From: PALSA-1004 sp046715035
GTDB taxonomy: Bacteria; Pseudomonadota; Gammaproteobacteria; Burkholderiales; SG8-41
Direction of reading: 5' to 3'
DNA length: 23,101 nt
Assembly (NCBI GenBank): GCA_046715035.1
Contig: JBKJZR010000153.1
Location: forward strand, 1 to 23,101
In this document: positions 7,774 through 14,129 of the stretch, piece after piece
How the letters are laid out: every line of letters begins with the position of its first letter
Numbering within the stretch: position 1 is the first letter of the stretch
Position numbers and translations under genes: made by a program
Notes under the pieces: model-generated
Databases searched by the model: none
The model's input: the letters and a program-made list of their open reading frames with translations, nothing else
Told to the model about the DNA's origin: nothing

Positions 7774-8415
7774 ATGCTCGAAAACTACCTACCTTCGAAG
7801 TGGCTCATCGGGGTCACTGCGCTGGCCATCGCCGGCGCGTGCCGCGCGGACGTCTACGTGTCCGGCAATGAGGGTGAAGTACCGCTATTTGCGAGCCACC
7901 GCGCCGATTCGTCTTTTCGGCTGCTTATCCGCGACCCAGTCGCCGCGACGCCCGCGCCGCTAGGTCCGCCGCGCGCGAGCGCCCCCCGTGCGTTTCAGAA
8001 TCGGCGCCGGGTCCTCGATCCGCTCATTGAACGGGTCGCCAGGGTGCATGCGGTCGATGCAGCCCTGGTGAGGGCTGTCGTCGAAGTCGAGTCGAGGTTC
8101 GACTCGCTCGCAATCTCTCCCAAGGGTGCGGTCGGTGCGATGCAGCTCATGCCGGGCACGGCCGCGCGATATGGCGTCAAGGACCGGAGAGATGCGTTGC
8201 GCAACGTCGAAGCCGGCGTCGCCTATCTCAAAGATCTGCTCGATCGCTTCGGCGGCAATGTGGCACTTGCGCTCGCCGCGTACAACGCGGGCGAAGGAGC
8301 TGTCGCGCGCCACGGCAACCGCATTCCGCGCTACCGCGAGACCATGCTTTATGTGCCGCAGGTACTGAACGCGTACTCGCGCTACCGCGACGAAGCGGCG
8401 GAGTCCGGCAGTTGA
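7774..8415 (+). CDS. Lytic transglycosylase, SLT domain
   Basis: This 213-residue exported protein has a signal peptide (hydrophobic WLIGVTALAIAGA, likely cleaved after CRA at residue 25), a low-complexity linker to about residue 75, and a C-terminal SLT (Slt70-type) lysozyme-like domain. The catalytic glutamate is Glu106 in VEVESRFDSLAISPKGAVGA, followed by MQLMPGTAARYGV and the LALAAYNAGEGAV block that closes the family signature. Such enzymes cleave peptidoglycan between MurNAc and GlcNAc. As the first gene of a secretion operon, and overlapping gspG by four bases (TTGA), it most likely opens the cell wall for the channel (inference). The ATG is chosen because it gives a sensible signal peptide; the frame is open further upstream. 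A cysteine at residue 23 is not in a standard lipobox. Confidence 0.88.
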   Translation: MLENYLPSKWLIGVTALAIAGACRADVYVSGNEGEVPLFASHRADSSFRLLIRDPVAATPAPLGPPRASAPRAFQNRRRVLDPLIERVARVHAVDAALVRAVVEVESRFDSLAISPKGAVGAMQLMPGTAARYGVKDRRDALRNVEAGVAYLKDLLDRFGGNVALALAAYNAGEGAVARHGNRIPRYRETMLYVPQVLNAYSRYRDEAAESGS

Positions 8416-8864
8416 CTGTCCGGAAGGCGGCGCCGGGCTCGGTCCCGCGCCGCAGGAAACGTCAAGCGAGCGGCTTCACGCTGCTGGAACTGCTGGTCGT
8501 CATCGTCATCATCGGCTTGCTGGCTTCGTACGTCGGACCGCGCTATTTCAGCCAGCTCGGTAAGTCCGAGGTTACGACGGCGAAAGCACAGATGCAGGCT
8601 TTGGCGCGCGCACTCGACCATTACCGGCTCGACGTCGGGCATTACCCGAGCACCGAGCAGCAGCTCAACGCGCTGGTGGTAAAGCCCGGCAACGAGGCGA
8701 AATGGAACGGGCCGTACCTGCAAAACGCAGTGCCGCGCGATCCCTGGGGTCAGCCCTATGTGTACCGCCTGCCGGGTCAAAAGGGGGATTTCGACCTTAT
8801 CTCCTACGGCAAGGACGGCGCTCCCGGCGGCACCGGCGATAACGCGGACATCTCGTATTTTTAG
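8412..8864 (+). CDS. gspG: Type II secretion major pseudopilin GspG
   Basis: This 150-residue protein has a 21-residue basic leader and a type III prepilin cleavage site, G|FTLLELLVVIVIIGLL, with Glu at mature position 5. The rest of the mature protein has the GspG layout: long N-terminal helix, YRLDVGHYPSTEQQLNALV, WNGPYLQNAVPRDPWGQPYVY, and the C-terminal SYGKDGAPGGTGDNADI loop, which in GspG proteins binds calcium. GspG is the major subunit of the periplasmic pseudopilus that drives substrate export. The start is the TTG of a TTGA overlap with the transglycosylase stop, consistent with translational coupling throughout this operon. Confidence 0.92.
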   Translation: MTVRKAAPGSVPRRRKRQASGFTLLELLVVIVIIGLLASYVGPRYFSQLGKSEVTTAKAQMQALARALDHYRLDVGHYPSTEQQLNALVVKPGNEAKWNGPYLQNAVPRDPWGQPYVYRLPGQKGDFDLISYGKDGAPGGTGDNADISYF

Positions 8865-8876
8865 AGCGATGCGGTG

Positions 8877-10064
8877 ATGCGATACGAAGTGCGCGCTCTT
8901 AATCGTGATGCGGTGACCTCAGTGCTGGTGGAGGCGCTTAGCGAAGCCGATGCGCGCGCGCAGGTCGCTGCGCGGTCGCTGCAGCCGTTATCCGTTACCG
9001 CCGCGCGCGGCGGCATGGGGGCCTTGGGTGCGGGTTCGGCGCGTCTGTCGCTGCTGCTCTTCAGCCAGGAACTGACCGCCCTGCTCGAAGGTGGACTTAC
9101 GATCGTCGAATCCATGGATGTGCTGCTCGAAAAGGAAGCCCGTCCGGCGATCAGAAGCCTCTATGCGGCCATCGTACGAGGCCTTACCGAAGGCAAGAGC
9201 TTTTCGGCATGCATCAGCGAGCTGCCGGATATTTTCCCGCCGCTCTATGTCGGCATGGTGCGCTCCGCCGAAAAGACGAGCAGCCTGACGGCCACGCTGA
9301 CGCGCTACATCGACTACCAAACGCGAATCGACGCGGTCCGCAGCAAGCTCGTCAGCGCGTCGATCTACCCGGCAATTCTGACGGTAGTCGGGTCGGGCGT
9401 GGTGCTGTTTCTTGCCACCTACGTGGTTCCCCGCTTCGCTTCGGTCTACCACGGCACCGGGCGTGAACTGCCGCTGATGTCGAGCTGGCTGCTCGCGTGG
9501 GGGAACTTCGCCCGATCGCACGGCTTGGAACTGGCCGTACTGTTCATCGCCGCCCTCGCTGCCATTGCCATATCGATCAAGTTCGTACGCGCCCGCGGCG
9601 CGGCGGGCCGCCTTCTGCTCCACCTGCCGATATTTGCCGAGCGCATCAGGATCTATGGGCTGACGCGGCTTTACCTCACGCTGGGCATGCTGCTGGAGGC
9701 GGGATTGCCCATCACCGAAGCGCTCGCGCTCGCCCGCGGCACCCTGGGCGCCGAGCTGCGCAGCGCGCTGGATGCCGCTACCCGTCAGATCCTCAACGGC
9801 GAAAGTCTGCCGGAGGCCTTCGAACGGGCGGGCCTTTCGACGCCGGTCGCGGGACGCTTCATGCGGGTCGGCGAGCAGTCCGGCCGGCTGGGTGAAATGC
9901 TCAACCGGTCGGCACGCTACTACGATGGCGAGATTGCGCGATGGGTCGAGCGTTTCAGCCGTACGTTCGAGCCGCTGCTGATGGTGGCGATCGGCCTCGT
10001 CGTCGGATTAATCGTCGTGCTGCTGTACATGCCGATTTTCGATCTCGCCGGGAGCTTCCAATGA
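8877..10064 (+). CDS. gspF: Type II secretion inner-membrane platform protein GspF
   Basis: This 395-residue protein has two tandem T2SSF domains, each preceding membrane helices: the first around LLLFSQELTALLEGGLTIVE and the second around YGLTRLYLTLGMLLEAGLPI. Three hydrophobic segments are visible (AILTVVGSGVVLFLATYVV, LAVLFIAALAAIAISI and the C-terminal LMVAIGLVVGLIVVLLYMPI). The second domain ends with the usual GRFMRVGEQSGRLGEML. GspF forms the inner-membrane platform that contacts the GspE ATPase and the pseudopilins. An adjacent GTG at 8874 is an equally possible start. The gap to gspG is 12 bases, and the stop overlaps the gspE start as ATGA. Confidence 0.93.
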   Translation: MRYEVRALNRDAVTSVLVEALSEADARAQVAARSLQPLSVTAARGGMGALGAGSARLSLLLFSQELTALLEGGLTIVESMDVLLEKEARPAIRSLYAAIVRGLTEGKSFSACISELPDIFPPLYVGMVRSAEKTSSLTATLTRYIDYQTRIDAVRSKLVSASIYPAILTVVGSGVVLFLATYVVPRFASVYHGTGRELPLMSSWLLAWGNFARSHGLELAVLFIAALAAIAISIKFVRARGAAGRLLLHLPIFAERIRIYGLTRLYLTLGMLLEAGLPITEALALARGTLGAELRSALDAATRQILNGESLPEAFERAGLSTPVAGRFMRVGEQSGRLGEMLNRSARYYDGEIARWVERFSRTFEPLLMVAIGLVVGLIVVLLYMPIFDLAGSFQ

Positions 10065-11749
10065 ATGCGCCCCAAGCACCCCCCTCCGCGCTGACCCGCG
10101 AGCAAGTGGGACGTGCGCGAGCCGCCGCGAAGGCATCCGGCCGGTCGGTGTACGCCGAGCTGGAAGCGCTGTGCGCCTTCGATGGGCGGACGTTCGTCCA
10201 CGCGCTCGGCGCGCTGCTGCGCTGCGAGGTGGTGGAAACGGCGACGATGCTGGCGTGGTCTCCCGCGCTCGATCTGCTGCCGCTGCCCAAAGCGCTGAGG
10301 CGCGACTGCATGCTGTTTCGCGCCCCTGACGGCGAGCTGCTCGCGGTCACCGGCGATCCATTCGATCTCGAGCTGCGGGACTGGTTGACTGCCGTCGGCA
10401 AAGGCTTGGTGCGGCACAAGCTTGCGCTGCGCGCGGACATCCAGGCCTACCTGACCAAGCTCGAGGAATCCGCACGCGCCATGGATGCGTATCGAGGCGC
10501 ACCCGTCGATGCGCGCGCTGATGAGACCGCCGGCGAAAGCCTGTCGATCGCCGGTATCAGTGCGGACGAGAGTGAAGTGGTCAAGCTGGTCAATTCGACG
10601 CTGTACGACGCGATCAGGGAGGGGGCAAGCGACATCCACCTGCGCTCGCTCCGCGAAGGCGTGACGATCAAGTACCGGATCGACGGCGTGCTGGGCTCGT
10701 CCACAGCGATCGCGGGACGCGAGACAGGCGAGCGCGTGATTTCGCGTCTTAAGGTCATGGCAGGCCTCGACATTGCTGAACACCGCGTGCCGCAGGACGG
10801 CAAGCTCAAAGTAAATCTGCTCGGACGCGCGATCGACGTGCGCGTGTCGATCATGCCGACCATACACGGTGAAGACGCCGTGCTGCGCATACTCGACAAG
10901 CATGCGATCATTCCCAGCAGCGGCGTGTTGCGGCTCGATGTGCTGGGCTTCGACGCGCCGGCGCTGGTGTCGCTGCGAGCCCTCGTGGCGCAGCCCTACG
11001 GCATGGTCCTCGTTACCGGCCCCACCGGCAGCGGCAAGACCACCACGCTGTATGCGGCGATCTCGGAGATCAATTCCGGGCGCGAAAACTTTCTCACCAT
11101 CGAAGATCCGGTCGAATACGAGCTGGCGGGCGTCGCGCAGATTCCGGTGAACGAGGCGCAGGGCCTGACGTTCGAGCGCGGGTTGCGCTCGATCCTGAGG
11201 CACGACCCCGACCGCATCATGGTCGGCGAGATTCGCGACAAGGAAACGGCCGAGATGGCCGTGCAGGCCGCACTGACCGGGCACCTGGTGCTGGCTACCG
11301 TGCACGCCAGCAATGCCTATGACGTTTTCAACCGGTTCACCTACCTCGGCATCGACATGTATGCGCTGACCTCGGCGCTGAACGGCATCGTCGCCCAACG
11401 CCTGGTGCGCACCGTCTGTCTGCACTGCGTAGCGCCCTATGAGCCCGCCGATGCCGAGCTCGCGAGCCTGGGGCTGACGCGCGATGAGTTGCGTGGCCAC
11501 CGGCTTGTGCAAGGCCGCGGCTGCGGGGACTGCCGTGCCACCGGATACAAGGGGCGAAGGGCGATCGTCGAAATCGTCGTCCTGAACGACGAGCTGCGCC
11601 GCACTATCGCCGAAAAGCGCCCGATCGCGGAGGTCAAGCAGCAGGCGCGCGCCAGCGGCACCCGTTTCCTGCGTGAAGCTGCGCTCGCCCTCGCGCTGCG
11701 CGGCGAAACGACGCTAGAGGAGGTGGCGCGTGTCACGGTCAAGGCATAA
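10061..11749 (+). CDS. gspE: Type II secretion/type IV pilus assembly ATPase GspE/PilB
   Basis: This 562-residue hexameric secretion ATPase has an N-terminal region of about 155 residues resembling GspE/PilB N-domains, then the bilobed motor. The motor shows SDIHLRS, the Walker A motif GPTGSGKTTT (about 320-329), the Asp box LTIEDPVEYEL, the Walker B region RIMVGEIRDKETAEMAV (about 385-401), and the His box LATVHASNA. The C-terminal zinc site has two CxxC pairs (Cys453/Cys456 and Cys488/Cys491), as in GspE. It powers pseudopilus growth. The ATG overlaps the gspF stop (ATGA), with GGAG at 10051-10054. The frame is open further upstream, but that part lies inside gspF. Confidence 0.95.
   Translation: MNAPQAPPSALTREQVGRARAAAKASGRSVYAELEALCAFDGRTFVHALGALLRCEVVETATMLAWSPALDLLPLPKALRRDCMLFRAPDGELLAVTGDPFDLELRDWLTAVGKGLVRHKLALRADIQAYLTKLEESARAMDAYRGAPVDARADETAGESLSIAGISADESEVVKLVNSTLYDAIREGASDIHLRSLREGVTIKYRIDGVLGSSTAIAGRETGERVISRLKVMAGLDIAEHRVPQDGKLKVNLLGRAIDVRVSIMPTIHGEDAVLRILDKHAIIPSSGVLRLDVLGFDAPALVSLRALVAQPYGMVLVTGPTGSGKTTTLYAAISEINSGRENFLTIEDPVEYELAGVAQIPVNEAQGLTFERGLRSILRHDPDRIMVGEIRDKETAEMAVQAALTGHLVLATVHASNAYDVFNRFTYLGIDMYALTSALNGIVAQRLVRTVCLHCVAPYEPADAELASLGLTRDELRGHRLVQGRGCGDCRATGYKGRRAIVEIVVLNDELRRTIAEKRPIAEVKQQARASGTRFLREAALALALRGETTLEEVARVTVKA
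11716..11723 (+). promoter_or_regulatory. Strong ribosome binding site inside the end of gspE
   Basis: AGAGGAGG lies six bases before the GTG at 11730, inside the gspE coding region. It settles the start of the next gene despite its 20-base overlap with gspE and its non-ATG start. Confidence 0.7.
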
Positions 11750-12539
11750 GCGCGTGTTCGCGTCGATCGAGGTCGACCGCGTGGCCCTGGTGCATACCGG
11801 CGATGAGTACCCCGACGGCATCCGCGAGGAACGCTGTCTCGATGCGGTGCTCGATGCGGATCGACCGGAAGATGCGCTGCAAGCCGTCACGGCCATCCTT
11901 GCCGATGCACCGTGGCGCGGCACGCAGCGCCACGCAGTCCTGTCCGATCGCCTCGTGCGTTATCTGGTCGCCGAGCGGCCGCGGGGCGTGAGGTCCGTGA
12001 GCGAGCTCAGGCTCGCACTGGAGACGCGCTTCGAACAAGCCTTCGACGCGGCCGCGGCTGACTGGACGATTGCAATGGCTGCCCGGCCGTTTGCGCAATT
12101 CTTTGTTTTGTGCGCGGTGCCACGCCGATTGCTCGAAGCAACGCGCGCCGCGCTTTCGCAAACCGGCACGTGTGCATCGATACGGCCATTTCTCGCCTGC
12201 GAGCTCGATCGTCACGCCACGCGGGCGCCGGGGGATTGCTGGTACGCCGCAGCGGCGCGCGACTGCGTCGCGCTGGCCAGGATCGCCGGCGGAGAGTGCG
12301 AGCGGATACGCGTTATGCGGCTGGGCGCGCCGACGCCGCAAGCGGTGGCGGATCTCATCGAGCAGGAACGGTTATTGGCGGGAGAGCACGCGGGCAGGGT
12401 GCCGGTGCTGCTTTCCGGCATACTGGAAGGCAATCCCGGGTCAGCCAACCTTACGCGCGTGGATCGGGCGCAATGGGGCGCCAAGCCGCAGTCGTGGGCG
12501 TCGCTATACCGGGTCGCGATGGCGGAAGCATGGCAATGA
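11730..12539 (+). CDS. PilM/GspL-position cytoplasmic protein of the secretion operon
   Basis: This 269-residue protein has no membrane segment and no motif I can firmly assign. Position and size suggest the actin-like PilM role: it lies between the assembly ATPase and two small single-helix membrane proteins (PilN/PilO-like). That role corresponds to the cytoplasmic half of GspL and links the ATPase to the membrane assembly. The protein is shorter than typical PilM (about 350 residues), and the classic ATP-binding phosphate loops are not evident, so it may be a degenerate version. Its GTG start is supported by a strong AGAGGAGG site inside gspE, and its stop overlaps the next start as ATGA. 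The functional call is by context. Confidence 0.6.
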   Translation: MSRSRHKRVFASIEVDRVALVHTGDEYPDGIREERCLDAVLDADRPEDALQAVTAILADAPWRGTQRHAVLSDRLVRYLVAERPRGVRSVSELRLALETRFEQAFDAAAADWTIAMAARPFAQFFVLCAVPRRLLEATRAALSQTGTCASIRPFLACELDRHATRAPGDCWYAAAARDCVALARIAGGECERIRVMRLGAPTPQAVADLIEQERLLAGEHAGRVPVLLSGILEGNPGSANLTRVDRAQWGAKPQSWASLYRVAMAEAWQ

Positions 12540-13066
12540 AACCGCTCGACATACAATTTGCCCGGCCTGCACGGGCCTTCGGCTGGGCGCGCGCGACAGT
12601 GGTGATGATCGGCGTGCTTGCGCTCGTGGCGAGCGCGGCTCGTTTCGTCGTGACGCGCGGCGAGCTCGAACGCGCGGAAGCGGAGCTGGGCGACATCAGA
12701 TCACAACTCGATCGCCGGAACGCTCTGCCGGTCGGCGCCGCGGTCGCTATTCCCGAGAATCAGATACGCGCGATCAACGCTGCCATCGGCAAACTCAATC
12801 TTCCCTGGGCCGAACTGTTTGCGGTGTTCGAGGCGTCGAAACCGGCGGCGATCGCGCTGCTTTCCTACGAACCCGACGGCAGGAGCCGGACGCTCGTCGT
12901 GCAGGCGGAATCGCGGACGCTGGCGCACATGGTAGCGTTCGTCGAGCGCCTGCGGCGCGTCGCCATGTTCGAGGAGGCGTTGCTGGTCAGGCACGAGCTG
13001 CGCGAAGACGATCCGAATCGACCCTACCGGTTTGTCCTCAAACTGCGCTGGCGCGAGGGGATTTAG
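12536..13066 (+). CDS. PilN-like inner-membrane assembly protein
   Basis: This 176-residue bitopic protein has a short cytoplasmic N-terminus (MKPLDIQFARPARAFGW), one transmembrane helix (about residues 20-40, ATVVMIGVLALVASAARFVV), an acidic coiled-coil-like stretch (ELERAEAELGDIRSQLDRRN), and a small alpha/beta domain. This is the PilN / periplasmic GspL layout (Fimbrial assembly family). The N-terminal segment is where PilN contacts PilM. The ATG at 12536 is chosen over the one at 12530 because GGAAG at 12524-12528 is correctly spaced for it and it forms the ATGA overlap. The next gene starts two bases after the stop. Confidence 0.7.
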   Translation: MKPLDIQFARPARAFGWARATVVMIGVLALVASAARFVVTRGELERAEAELGDIRSQLDRRNALPVGAAVAIPENQIRAINAAIGKLNLPWAELFAVFEASKPAAIALLSYEPDGRSRTLVVQAESRTLAHMVAFVERLRRVAMFEEALLVRHELREDDPNRPYRFVLKLRWREGI

Positions 13067-13068
13067 CG

Positions 13069-13617
13069 ATGTCGCGGCTCGATGTTCAGCTCTTGCTGCA
13101 ACGCACCGGCTGGGCGCCGTGGATAGCGGGGTGCCTCATCCTCGCTGCCGCTCTCGTCGAAGCGACGGGCACTTTGCGCGTGCGGGCGGCGCTCGAGCTG
13201 CGCAGCGAGGAAATCATGCGGCTGCGCCAGGCAGCGGCCGCACCGCGGCCTGCCGTGCCAGCCGAGGCGCCACTGCTGGAGCGCAGACTGCAGGCCTTTC
13301 GCGCGGTGCTCGGGGACAAGCGCGACATGCACCGGCTCGTGGCCCAGGTGTTCAGTGCGGCGGAGCGGCATGCGCTCGCGCTGGCCCAGGCGGACTACAA
13401 ACTGGACTTCGATCAAGCCGGCGGCTTTTACACCTACCAGTTAACACTGCCGGTGCGCGGGGCGTATCCGCAGGTGCGGCGCTTTGTCGATGCAACGCTC
13501 GCGGCGACGCCGTGCGCGGCGCTGGAGGAAGTCGACTTCAGGCGCGATGGCATCGGCATGCCGACGACTGAAGCGAAGCTAAAATTCGTCCTTTACCTCA
13601 AGGATGGCGAATCGTGA
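13069..13617 (+). CDS. PilO/GspM-like inner-membrane assembly protein
   Basis: This 182-residue bitopic protein has a cytoplasmic stub, one transmembrane helix (about 16-36, APWIAGCLILAAALVEATGTL), a coiled-coil-like region (RAALELRSEEIMRLRQAAAA) and a ferredoxin-like periplasmic domain with YTYQLTLPVRGAYPQVRRFV. That last stretch is the kind of segment seen in PilO/GspM dimerisation domains. Together with the previous gene it would form the heterodimer that couples the cytoplasmic motor to the secretin. The stop overlaps the next start as GTGA. Confidence 0.68.
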   Translation: MSRLDVQLLLQRTGWAPWIAGCLILAAALVEATGTLRVRAALELRSEEIMRLRQAAAAPRPAVPAEAPLLERRLQAFRAVLGDKRDMHRLVAQVFSAAERHALALAQADYKLDFDQAGGFYTYQLTLPVRGAYPQVRRFVDATLAATPCAALEEVDFRRDGIGMPTTEAKLKFVLYLKDGES

Positions 13618-14129
13618 GCAGCGTTCCGCGTTGGACAGTCTGGCTGATCTTGCTGGTCATCGCTGGCGGTGTGGTCTGGTTCGACCGCACCAGCGGGAGT
13701 CCGCCTGCGGTCGTCCAAGCGGTCGAGCGCAAGCCGGCAAACGAGCGATCGCAGACGCCAGGCAAGCAAGCAAACACGGAAGCCTCGTCCACAGCGCCGA
13801 TGATCTTGGCCATCCGCGAGCGCGGCCCGGTGCACCAGGTCGCGGACTCCTTTGCTCCCCACGACTGGACCCCACCGCCACCGCGACCGAAACCCGTCGC
13901 GCCGGCAATCCCGACCGCGCCGCCGCTGCAATTCACCGTGCTCGGCAAGCAGCTCGCGGGTGGCGTCTGGCAGGTATTTCTCGCGCGTCAGGATCGGGTC
14001 TACGTCGTCAAGGCGGGAGACACCGTCGACAATACCTACCGGGTCGACGAGATCAAGCCGCCGCTGCTGACCCTGACCTATGTGCCGCTCAACGAGCGGC
14101 AAACGCTGCCGATAGGCGGTATCGAGTGA
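13614..14129 (+). CDS. GspC/PilP-like secretin-connecting protein
   Basis: This 171-residue protein has one N-terminal transmembrane helix (about residues 7-23, WTVWLILLVIAGGVVWF), a disordered Ser/Pro linker (about 28-108, including WTPPPPRPKPVAPAIPTAPP) and a compact C-terminal beta domain (about 109-171). That domain begins FTVLGKQLAGGVWQVFLAR and contains VVKAGDTVDNTYRVDEI. The domain has the pattern of GspC homology-region and PilP domains, which bind the secretin N0 domain in the periplasm. I recall homologues in betaproteobacterial genomes carrying generic 'secretion system X' labels. It starts with GTG in a GTGA overlap and ends in another GTGA overlap with the secretin gene, matching its proposed partner. 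Confidence 0.68.
   Translation: MSSVPRWTVWLILLVIAGGVVWFDRTSGSPPAVVQAVERKPANERSQTPGKQANTEASSTAPMILAIRERGPVHQVADSFAPHDWTPPPPRPKPVAPAIPTAPPLQFTVLGKQLAGGVWQVFLARQDRVYVVKAGDTVDNTYRVDEIKPPLLTLTYVPLNERQTLPIGGIE

Noticed and set aside
9920..11512. Minus-strand open frame of 530 codons opposite gspF/gspE
   Set aside because: It is antisense to clear GspF and GspE motifs and shows no domain; long antisense frames are expected in GC-rich genes.
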